Position numbers and translations under genes: made by a program | Notes under the pieces: model-generated | Told to the model about the DNA's origin: nothing | Database searches by the model: none | The model's input: only the letters and a program-made list of their open reading frames with translations | Part shown: positions 19,278 through 25,865 of the stretch, piece after piece | Layout of the letters: every line of letters starts with the position of its first letter | How positions within the stretch are numbered: position 1 is the first letter of the stretch | NCBI GenBank assembly: GCA_001872625.1 | Contig: MNXP01000033.1 | Coordinates: 1-37,034, forward strand | Length of the DNA: 37,034 nucleotides | Source of the DNA: Bacteroidetes bacterium CG2_30_33_31 | GTDB lineage: Bacteria; Bacteroidota; Bacteroidia; Bacteroidales; UBA1556 | Direction: 5' to 3'

Positions 19278-19748
19278 ATGATAATAATTGAGATACCCGG
19301 CAATAAACCGATACAGGCAGAACATGTTGTGCTGGATTATAATGGTACGCTTGCCATAGATGGAGTTTTGATTCCTGAAGTAAAAGAAAAATTGAATGTT
19401 TTAGCAGATAGAATTAATATTCACGTGATTACTGCCGATACATTTGGTAAGGCTCAGGAAAATCTGAAAGAAATCCGTTGCGAATGTTCAGTTCTCATTG
19501 GAGATAATCAGCCGTGGCAAAAGCTACAATACATCACTAAACTTGGTAAACAAAAAGTAATCGCCATTGGCAACGGATCAAATGATGCCCTGATGTTAAA
19601 AAATGCCTCCATTGGAATAGCGGTAATTCAAAAAGAAGGAGCATCGATAAATTCTGTTTTAAATGCTGATATTGTATGCACAGATATAATCGATGCTCTT
19701 GATTTATTAATAAACCCTTTAAGATTTGTGGCCACACTCAGAAATTGA
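19278..19748 (+). CDS. HAD-superfamily soluble P-type-ATPase-like phosphatase
   Basis: A 156-residue protein. Motif I is LDYNGT (D20, residues 19-24), closer to the DKTGT of P-type ATPases than to DxDxT phosphatases; motif II is ITADT (51-55), and motif IV is AIGNGSNDALMLKNASIGIAV (from 96), with GNGSND at 98-103. This fits the stand-alone P-type ATPase-like phosphatases (COG4087). The membrane and actuator parts are absent. The substrate is unknown. The gene starts 18 bases after the enolase stop and is probably co-transcribed with it and the MFS gene. Its end (NPLRFVATLRN) looks natural, and the DpnD-like relic begins in another frame within its last codons. Confidence 0.8.
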   Translation: MIIIEIPGNKPIQAEHVVLDYNGTLAIDGVLIPEVKEKLNVLADRINIHVITADTFGKAQENLKEIRCECSVLIGDNQPWQKLQYITKLGKQKVIAIGNGSNDALMLKNASIGIAVIQKEGASINSVLNADIVCTDIIDALDLLINPLRFVATLRN

Positions 19749-19902
19749 GGCTCATGAATTTCTATCCAGAATTGTTGAGATTGAAGCAAAAAATATTGAT
19801 GAAGCAGTTTCAAGAGCAAAAGAAATGTATCAAAACGAAGAAATTGTTTTGGATTTTGAAGATTTTGTAAAACCGAAATTAAGTTATCAAAAATGCTATT
19901 AA
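19723..19902 (+). pseudogene. DpnD/PcfM-like protein relic
   Basis: An open frame without a start codon reads HSEIEAHEFLSRIVEIEAKN, then IDEAVSRAKEMYQNEEIVLD and FEDFVK. It resembles the small DpnD/PcfM family: a beta strand ending in VEIEA, an EAVxxAKEMY helix, then EEIVLDFEDF. The family's own Met and first strand are missing, and the tail (PKLSYQKCY) looks shifted; another frame (19886-19960) reads NAIKAVKEIKDLIREKSLN. DpnD is encoded beside the DpnI system in pneumococcus, so finding this relic 80 bases before a DpnII-type system is suggestive. It overlaps the end of the HAD gene and probably marks the left edge of the restriction island. Confidence 0.6.
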
Positions 19903-19943
19903 AGCTGTAAAAGAAATCAAAGATTTAATCAGAGAAAAAAGTC

Positions 19944-19951
19944 TAAATTTG
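19944..19951 (+). promoter_or_regulatory. Candidate promoter of the restriction-modification operon
   Basis: TAAATTTG matches TAnnTTTG, 31 bases before the methylase ATG at 19983, in the decayed DNA between the DpnD relic and the operon. The -33 element is unclear. Confidence 0.4.
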
Positions 19952-19982
19952 CATTCGTAACAAAAGAGAATTATAAAACATA

Positions 19983-20903
19983 ATGGATAATAAAATAGTG
20001 AAACCGTTTTTGAAATGGGCAGGTGGAAAAACCCAGCTCATCAATGACATTGAAAAGGCTTTGCCAACCGATATTTTGAAAAATAAATTCACTTATATCG
20101 AACCATTTGTTGGAAGTGGTGCGGTATTGTTTTGGATGTTGAACAATTTTCCAAAATTAGAAAAAGCGGTAATTAATGACATTAACGAAGATTTGATAAA
20201 TACTTATAAAACAATTGCTTTCAATCCAAAAGAACTTATTTCAATTCTTGAAATTTTACAAAATGATTATCATTCCTTAAACTTAAAAGAAGCAGAAAAG
20301 AAAGAATATTATTACAAAAAACGAGAATTATATAACACCCGTAAAACCGAAAAAAGCACTCAAGCAGCTTTGTTTATTTTTTTAAATCGCACTTGCTTTA
20401 ACGGGCTTTACCGCGTGAATAAAAGCAATGGGTTTAATGTGCCAATTGGCTCTTATAAAAACCCTTTAATTTGTGATGCTGAGAATATCTTAGCCGTTAG
20501 CAAAGCGTTACAAAGAGTTGAGATTCTTTGTGGCGACTATAAAGAAACAATAAATTTTACTGGTGATAACACACTTTTTTATTTTGATCCTCCCTATAAG
20601 CCATTGCACAACACTTCTAGTTTTAATTCGTATGCTAAAGATGATTTTAATGACGAAGAACAAATAAGGCTGAGAGATTTTTGTTCAAAACTTGACTCAT
20701 TAGATCACACTTGGATGTTGAGCAATTCGGATGTAAAAGACAAAGTTTCTAACAATAATTTTTTTGACGATATTTATGCTGAATTTTCTATCTCTAGAGT
20801 CAAAGCACGAAGAAGTATTAATGCAAACCCAGAAAAAAGGGGAGAATTAAACGAACTATTAATTACAAATTACAACTATGAACAGGCTTTGCAAACTGCT
20901 TAA
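19983..20903 (+). CDS. dpnM: DpnM-like D12-class adenine-N6 DNA methyltransferase (GATC)
   Basis: A 306-residue Dam-family methyltransferase that would methylate adenine in GATC to protect host DNA. Motifs: KPFLKWAGGKTQ (7-18, SAM-binding motif X), YIEPFVGSGAVLF (38-50, motif I), INDINEDLINTY (64-75), FNGLYRVNKSNGFNVPIGSY (139-158, close to the recognition region of M.DpnII and Dam) and the catalytic DPPY at 202-205. Strong similarity of the central block to M.DpnII, together with the DpnII-like endonuclease next to it, supports GATC as the target. The 3' end overlaps the endonuclease gene by 26 bases, so the two are translationally coupled. It is the first gene of the operon. Confidence 0.95.
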   Translation: MDNKIVKPFLKWAGGKTQLINDIEKALPTDILKNKFTYIEPFVGSGAVLFWMLNNFPKLEKAVINDINEDLINTYKTIAFNPKELISILEILQNDYHSLNLKEAEKKEYYYKKRELYNTRKTEKSTQAALFIFLNRTCFNGLYRVNKSNGFNVPIGSYKNPLICDAENILAVSKALQRVEILCGDYKETINFTGDNTLFYFDPPYKPLHNTSSFNSYAKDDFNDEEQIRLRDFCSKLDSLDHTWMLSNSDVKDKVSNNNFFDDIYAEFSISRVKARRSINANPEKRGELNELLITNYNYEQALQTA

Positions 20904-21783
20904 TCTAAAAAATGAAGATGAGCTTTTCGTAAAGATTACGCAAAGCTTTAAAGTAAAAATTACCCGTTGGAATTACTTTGTAAATTGGGCTAAAGTGTTT
21001 GGAAACATTGAACCAATTGAAAAAGAGCTGAATTTATTAAACTATTTAATTGGCAAAGAAGATATAGAAACAGAAGCGTACCAACTCATAAAGCAATACC
21101 CTCAAGTGGTTAAAGCTTTCCCTACGCTTATTGCAGTTCGTGAAAAATCGGTGGACATACTTACCGACACCAAAAATTTTATTTACAAAAAATATTCTTT
21201 TACCAAAGGAAAACTAAGCGATGAAGAATGTAAAGAATTAGCCTATTTCATAGTAAATTCTGGAATTGGCAAAATTTTAAAAGACAAAAAAGTTAAAAAT
21301 TTGGTTGATTATGCAACTGGTGTAGAAGTTGGTTTGGATAGCAACGGCAGAAAAAACAGAGGTGGAACATTGATGGAAAATTTGGTTGAAGAATTTGTTG
21401 ATGATACTTGTAATAATTTGGGTTTTAAATATATGAGACAGGCAAATGCTAAAAAAATAAAAGCCGAATGGAATATTGATGTTGTTGTAGATAAGTCATC
21501 GAGAAACTTGGATTTTGCGATAAATAATAAAGGAAAATTATTTTTTATAGAATGTAATTTTTATGGTGGCGGTGGCTCAAAATTAAAATCTACTGCAACC
21601 GAATACATTGAAATGAACCGCTATTGGAACAAACAAGGCATTGAATTTATTTGGATTACCGATGGTGCTGGTTGGAAATCAACCTTAAAACCTTTGAGAG
21701 AATACTTTGATAAAGCAGATTATTTGTTGAATTTGGAGATGTTAAAGGAAAATATTTTACAAACAATATTGTTTAACGTATGA
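20878..21783 (+). CDS. dpnB: DpnII/MboI-type restriction endonuclease
   Basis: A 301-residue type II endonuclease expected to cut unmethylated GATC. The family core is clear: GVEVGLDSNGRKNRGGTLME (148-167; Glu167 is a probable active-site acid), then RQANAKKI, NLDFAI with D212, and IECNFYGGGGSKL with E225. The usual ExK of PD-(D/E)XK enzymes appears as E-C-N, as it does in DpnII relatives (ETN). The family then continues TATEYIEMNRYWNKQGIEFIW. Both ends look complete. It overlaps the methylase by 26 bases and the next gene by 4 (ATGA), so all three are probably translated in series. No truncation is seen, so the enzyme is probably active. Confidence 0.94.
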   Translation: MNRLCKLLNLKNEDELFVKITQSFKVKITRWNYFVNWAKVFGNIEPIEKELNLLNYLIGKEDIETEAYQLIKQYPQVVKAFPTLIAVREKSVDILTDTKNFIYKKYSFTKGKLSDEECKELAYFIVNSGIGKILKDKKVKNLVDYATGVEVGLDSNGRKNRGGTLMENLVEEFVDDTCNNLGFKYMRQANAKKIKAEWNIDVVVDKSSRNLDFAINNKGKLFFIECNFYGGGGSKLKSTATEYIEMNRYWNKQGIEFIWITDGAGWKSTLKPLREYFDKADYLLNLEMLKENILQTILFNV

Positions 21784-24077
21784 ATGAAAATACAAGAATA
21801 GAATTACTAGGAAGATTAGTTGGTGAGAATGAAATCAACAAATTAATCAAGCAAAAGAGAAAGGAGGATTTAACAGAAAGTATTAATCCCTCTGAAAGAG
21901 AAAAGTATCTTTCTGAGGGGTGGGAAATTGATAAAGAGTTTAAAAATTCTATTCGAGTTCGTAAATCAAAAAATATTGATTTAGCTTTTGAGGATGAAGT
22001 ATGGTCTTTGTTTGCTTTAATGGGATATAAGTTTTTAAATAAAGACAGAAATTTTAGTTTACCATATGATAAAAACAACCCTAATCAATCAAAACAACTA
22101 GATGTATTTGCAAAGGATGATGAAACTATTTTGATTGTCGAATGTAAAAGTTCCGAAACGAATAAAAGAGGCGATTTTAAGAAAGAACTTGAAAGTTACA
22201 TTGGAATTATTGAAGGGTTGAGAAAATCAATTCAAGCATTGTTTCCAAGAACTAAATATAAGTTTAAATTCATTCTTGCAACAAAGAATCTAACTATATC
22301 CGATGAGGATTTAGATAGATTAAAAAAACTTAATGGCGTACATCTAAATGATGAAAATATAGAATATTTCTTTCAATTACATTCCCAGCTAGGTAGTGCG
22401 AGTAGATATCAATTTCTAGGAAATATTTTTGAAGGACAAGAAATTCCAGAAATGGAGAATAAGATACCTGCTGTAAGAGGAAAAATGGGTGGACACATTT
22501 ATTATTCTTTTGCAACTGAACCTGAAAATTTATTAAAAATTGGATATGTTTTACATAGAAACAAGGCAAATGTTAATATGATGCCAACATACCAAAGACT
22601 TATTAAAAAATCTAGACTTAAGTCTGTTAATGAGTTTATTGAAAATGGTGGTTACTTTCCAAATTCAATAGTTATTAGTATTGATGCTAAAAATTGTCAT
22701 TTTGAACCAGCTAATACTCAAGTAGCAAATACTATTTCAGATATTGGCATTCTACATTTACCAAAAAAATATAAATCTGCATATATAATTGACGGGCAAC
22801 ATAGGTTGTATGGTTATTCAAATAGTGAATACAAGAACAAAAATACAATACCCATTGTTGCTTTTGTTAATCTTTCTAGAGATGAGCAGGTTCAACTTTT
22901 CATGCAAATAAATGAAAATCAAAAAGCTGTTTCTAAAGACTTAAGAAACACTTTAAATGCTGATTTACTTTGGACTTCTGATAATTTTTTGGAGCAACAT
23001 AAAGCTCTTTGTTCAAGAATTTCTATTTATTTAGGGGAAGACAGAAATTCTCCTCTTTATGGTAAAATATCTATTGGCGAAGACGTAAAAACAATCACTT
23101 TACAATTAATAACAAATGCACTTAAAAGAAGTAAGTTTCTGGGTAAGGTTTCAAAAAGTAAAATTGAAGAAATAGGACTATTTTATAATGGAGATATAGA
23201 TTTTACTTATGATCGATTAAAAGATTTTCTTTCAAAAGGCTTTGAATATTTATCGATAAATATAAAAGAAGAGTGGGATAAAGAATCTGAAGGTATCATC
23301 TTAATCAATAGAGGTGTTTATGGTTTTATACTTCTTTTAAGCGATATATTGAATTTTTTAGAAGAAAGAAAATTAATAGATTCAAAGAAAACCTCAATTA
23401 ATAAGATTATTGAAGAAGCAAAAAGCTACATAGATCCTATTATCATTTTTGTTAAGGAAATAAATCTAGAACATAGGGAAGAACTAAAAAAGGCTTATGG
23501 TGGTCCTGGAGAAAATAAATATTGGAGGACATTTCAAAAAATTGTAAGAGATACCCATAAAGAATTTAATCCAGATGGTTTAGATGATTACATTGAAAAA
23601 CAAGAAAAACAAAATAATGATAGGGCTTTTGCAATTATTAGAGACATAGAAACTTTTTTCAACAATGATTTCAAAGTTAAACTTGAGGATAAGTTTGGCA
23701 AAATGTGGTTTAAAAAAGGTGTTCCTCCTCAAACTGGTGATGACGCTGTTGCTTTGGCAACTAAAAAAAACAGAGTCATTGAAAACGAAGAAGATGAAGT
23801 TGAACCATGGGATTGTATAAATATAATTGCTTATAGAGCAATTGCAGTAAAGAATTGGCAAGATGTTTTTGAAAAAGATTATACAAAACCAGGTGAAGAA
23901 AAAATTAGTGGAGGGAAAGAAGAAAAAACTAAATGGATGGTAACACTGGAATTTTTAAGAAATCAAAATGTACATTCTTATTTTGTATCCGAAGATGAAT
24001 TAAAATTTTTAGAAGAGTTAAATGATTGGTTGATTAAGAAAGAAATTAGAAATAAATTTCAAAAGGAAATTGTTTAA
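21780..24077 (+). CDS. PD-(D/E)XK - DGQHR (DndB-like) - HEPN three-domain protein
   Basis: A 765-residue cytoplasmic protein. Residues 68-175 form a PD-(D/E)XK nuclease-like domain: Glu71/73 in the first helix, LDVF (D108), IVECKSS (E121, K123). Residues about 235-460 form a DGQHR domain: DGQHR at 338-342, IPIVAFVNL, then FMQINENQKAVSKDLRNTLN (374-393), as in DndB and DpdB of DNA phosphorothioate and deazaguanine systems. Residues about 620-755 resemble a Swt1-type HEPN domain (WFKKGVP, YRAIAVKNWQDVF, FLRNQNVHS), with the ribonuclease motif R-x4-H at R727-H732. Its ATG overlaps the endonuclease stop by 4 bases. Likely a defence effector or regulator; no modification genes (dndCDE, dpdA) are nearby. 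Domain calls come from motifs; the function is inferred. Confidence 0.85.
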   Translation: MNENTRIELLGRLVGENEINKLIKQKRKEDLTESINPSEREKYLSEGWEIDKEFKNSIRVRKSKNIDLAFEDEVWSLFALMGYKFLNKDRNFSLPYDKNNPNQSKQLDVFAKDDETILIVECKSSETNKRGDFKKELESYIGIIEGLRKSIQALFPRTKYKFKFILATKNLTISDEDLDRLKKLNGVHLNDENIEYFFQLHSQLGSASRYQFLGNIFEGQEIPEMENKIPAVRGKMGGHIYYSFATEPENLLKIGYVLHRNKANVNMMPTYQRLIKKSRLKSVNEFIENGGYFPNSIVISIDAKNCHFEPANTQVANTISDIGILHLPKKYKSAYIIDGQHRLYGYSNSEYKNKNTIPIVAFVNLSRDEQVQLFMQINENQKAVSKDLRNTLNADLLWTSDNFLEQHKALCSRISIYLGEDRNSPLYGKISIGEDVKTITLQLITNALKRSKFLGKVSKSKIEEIGLFYNGDIDFTYDRLKDFLSKGFEYLSINIKEEWDKESEGIILINRGVYGFILLLSDILNFLEERKLIDSKKTSINKIIEEAKSYIDPIIIFVKEINLEHREELKKAYGGPGENKYWRTFQKIVRDTHKEFNPDGLDDYIEKQEKQNNDRAFAIIRDIETFFNNDFKVKLEDKFGKMWFKKGVPPQTGDDAVALATKKNRVIENEEDEVEPWDCINIIAYRAIAVKNWQDVFEKDYTKPGEEKISGGKEEKTKWMVTLEFLRNQNVHSYFVSEDELKFLEELNDWLIKKEIRNKFQKEIV

Positions 24078-24174
24078 ACCCTTCTTCAAATCCAACGACA
24101 AAAATTTTTATCTTTTAAAAGGAGATACCTTTGAATTGTTGCCACAATTTGAGCATAAATTTGATATGATTTTG
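24070..24174 (+). pseudogene. Relic of a DpnA-like methyltransferase 5' end
   Basis: About 35 codons from a TTG at 24070, overlapping the end of the DGQHR gene, read FKPFFKSNDKNFYLLKGDTF and ELLPQFEHKFDMIL. They align without gaps to residues 2-35 of the complete methylase at 24744 (LKPFFKSYDKNFFLLHGDTM...). Similarity stops just before the DPPY motif; the frame ends at 24213 and the XRE gene's 3' end overlaps it. The copies differ at many positions, so this is not a fresh duplication. It is most simply the head of an older second methylase gene whose body was lost or replaced. Confidence 0.8.
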
Positions 24175-24198
24175 ATTTGTTCGGAAATCCCGAACAAC

Positions 24199-24426
24199 TC
24201 AAAATTTCATTAAATCAGAAATAGAAATTTCTAAGCCTTTCGCAATGAGTTCAATATTAATTAAGGAAGGGTTTCGTTCGCCTCTTTCAACCATACCAAT
24301 ATAATTTTTATGTAATCCACACTTTTTAGCAAATTGTTCTTGTGTTAAGTTTTTTTCAATCCTTAACTTTTTAAGTTGTTGTCCGAAATTTTCTAATATA
24401 GAATTATTCATAAAATAAAAAGACAC
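24199..24426 (-). CDS. XRE-family HTH regulator (controller-like)
   Basis: 75 residues from the ATG at 24426, or 70 from the ATG at 24411 (MNNSILENFG), which I prefer because it clears the palindrome at 24423-24435. A single HTH_3 domain fills the protein: LKKLRIEKNLTQEQFAKKCG (helices 1-2), then LHKNYIGMVERGERNPSLIN (recognition helix and turn). Small XRE proteins of this size are the controller (C) proteins of type II restriction-modification systems, which time endonuclease expression. It is transcribed away from the 84-residue gene and dpnA, from a shared promoter region. That it regulates this system is inferred from location. Confidence 0.88.
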   Translation of the reverse strand: MSFYFMNNSILENFGQQLKKLRIEKNLTQEQFAKKCGLHKNYIGMVERGERNPSLINIELIAKGLEISISDLMKF

Positions 24427-24435
24427 TTATTGTGT
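24423..24435. promoter_or_regulatory. Candidate operator palindrome near the XRE start
   Basis: ACACTTATTGTGT is a perfect inverted repeat (ACAC - 5 bases - GTGT). It covers the upstream ATG of the XRE gene and the TTG -33-like element (24430-24432) of the rightward promoter. A dimeric XRE protein bound here could block both directions. Assignment is by position only. Confidence 0.4.
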
Positions 24436-24453
24436 GTTTTAATTAAAAAAGAC

Positions 24454-24471
24454 TATCTTTGTTCAAAGGTA
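24454..24471. promoter_or_regulatory. Back-to-back divergent promoters of XRE and dpnA units
   Basis: TATCTTTGTTCAAAGGTA contains a rightward -7 box TATCTTTG (24454-24461) and a leftward one, TACCTTTG (24471-24464), with 2 bases between them; the centre CTTTG-TT-CAAAG is a perfect palindrome. The rightward box has a TTG 21 bases upstream. The two starts would overlap, so polymerase can serve only one direction at a time. Confidence 0.6.
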
Positions 24472-24496
24472 ATGAATTTAATAAATAATCGTTATT

Positions 24497-24751
24497 ATGA
24501 AAATAGATGCACATGGTACAAATCAAAAAGGCGGTAAAATAAATCTGTTATTGTCTTATTTGAAAAAATTTAATGATATTCAGAAATGGAATTATATGGG
24601 GTTAGCTGTTGAAATTGATTGTACGGTAGATTATAAAAATCAAAATTTGTTGGTTAGATGGATTGATTACACAGAAGGATTTAATGATCGGTTAATCGTT
24701 TATAGTTTACTAGAATATAATTCTTTATTTTCGCCAATAGTAAATGCTTAA
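24497..24751 (+). CDS. 84-residue unknown protein coupled to dpnA
   Basis: A small protein starting MKIDAHGTNQKGGKINLLLS. It holds alternating charged and aromatic segments (KKFNDIQKWNYMGLAVEIDC, LLVRWIDYTEGFNDRLIVYS) that suggest a compact alpha/beta fold. There is no signal peptide, membrane helix or cysteine cluster. I do not recognise a family. Its last 8 bases overlap the dpnA start, and its ATG lies about 35 bases after a good rightward -7 box, so it is the first gene of a two-gene unit with the methylase. It could be a modulator of the methylase or regulator, but nothing in the sequence proves this. Confidence 0.65.
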   Translation: MKIDAHGTNQKGGKINLLLSYLKKFNDIQKWNYMGLAVEIDCTVDYKNQNLLVRWIDYTEGFNDRLIVYSLLEYNSLFSPIVNA

Positions 24752-25643
24752 ACCTTTTTTCAAATCATACGATAAAAATTTCTTTCTTCTTCACGGAGAT
24801 ACAATGGCTCTTTTGCCTCAGTTTGACCATAAGTTTGATATGGTTTTTGCCGATCCGCCTTACTTTTTATCCAACAATGGCTTGTCTATTCAAAGCGGTA
24901 AAATAGTTAGCGTAAACAAAGGCAAATGGGATAAATCAGAAGGCTTTGAACAGGTAAATGATTTCAACCGCAAATGGCTAAAGTTGGTGCGTGAAAAAAT
25001 GAAAGATGATGCAACCATTTGGATAAGTGGAACGATGCACAACATTTTTTCAGTAGGACAAATTCTTAATGAATTGGGTTTTAAAATTTTAAATGTCATT
25101 ACTTGGCAAAAAAGCAATCCTCCACCAAACTTTTCGTGTCGTTACTTTACATATTCAACAGAGCAAATTATTTGGGCTAGAAAAAGCGGGAAAATTCCTC
25201 ATTATTATAATTACGAATTAATGAAGCAATTGAATGGCAACAAGCAGATGAAAGATGTTTGGAAACTGCCTGCCATTGCTCCATGGGAAAAAAGTTGTGG
25301 TAAACATCCCACACAAAAACCCTTGGCGGTGTTAACTCGTTTAATTTTGGCTTCCACCAAACCCAACGCTTGGATTTTAGACCCATTTGCTGGTAGTAGC
25401 ACCACAGGTATTGCAGCCAATTTAGCCAATCGCTGTTTTTTAGGAATTGACCAAGAAGAAGAATTTTTAAACATCAGCAAAAACAGAAGAATTGAAATTG
25501 AAAATCCTAAAATAGCATCGACTTACAAACAAAAAGTTAGTGGTTTTAACGACAAAAAAGAACTTGAATTATTTTTAGGAGAAGAACCTAAATCAGAATA
25601 TAAATCGGAACTAAACTTGACAAAAAAAGGGGAAATAGGTTAA
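24744..25643 (+). CDS. dpnA: DpnA-like beta-class adenine DNA methyltransferase
   Basis: A 299-residue amino-methyltransferase with the beta-class order: catalytic DPPY first (D37-Y40, in MVFADPPYFLSNNG), target-recognition region in the middle, then the SAM-binding FAGSST (215-220, after ILDP) near the C-terminus. The stretch SGKIVSVNKGKWDKSEGF and HPTQKPLAVLTRLI are typical of DpnA and relatives. In the pneumococcal DpnII system the second methylase DpnA also methylates GATC, including on single-stranded DNA, which protects incoming plasmid strands. Its start overlaps the 84-residue gene by 8 bases. Another frame continues past the stop after an A7G4 tract (25621-25631), so a longer C-terminus may have been lost. 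Confidence 0.93.
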   Translation: MLKPFFKSYDKNFFLLHGDTMALLPQFDHKFDMVFADPPYFLSNNGLSIQSGKIVSVNKGKWDKSEGFEQVNDFNRKWLKLVREKMKDDATIWISGTMHNIFSVGQILNELGFKILNVITWQKSNPPPNFSCRYFTYSTEQIIWARKSGKIPHYYNYELMKQLNGNKQMKDVWKLPAIAPWEKSCGKHPTQKPLAVLTRLILASTKPNAWILDPFAGSSTTGIAANLANRCFLGIDQEEEFLNISKNRRIEIENPKIASTYKQKVSGFNDKKELELFLGEEPKSEYKSELNLTKKGEIG

Positions 25644-25801
25644 CAGATAGATTAGCAAAAGCGAAAGTTTTATTATTTCAAAAAGTTTAATCTGCAAGGC
25701 AAATATAATAAGAAAAACCATTGACTTTGATGTAATAAGAAAAGAAAACCTTGAGATTTATGAATGTAAACAAGCATTTTATTTTTCATAAGTTTTTTTT
25801 A

Positions 25802-25809
25802 TACATTTG
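25802..25809 (+). promoter_or_regulatory. Candidate promoter of the POT transporter
   Basis: TACATTTG matches TAnnTTTG, 56 bases before the ATG at 25866. The T-rich stretch before it has no clear -33 TTG. Confidence 0.45.
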
Positions 25810-25865
25810 CCTGATGCATTTTTTGTGCAACGACAAGCAATTATTTATTAACTAATATTTACATT

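Noticed and set aside
21780-24077. Complete dnd phosphorothioation or dpd deazaguanine system
   Set aside because: Only the DGQHR (DndB/DpdB-like) domain is present; no cysteine desulfurase, dndC/D/E, dpdA or queuosine-type genes are found in the window.
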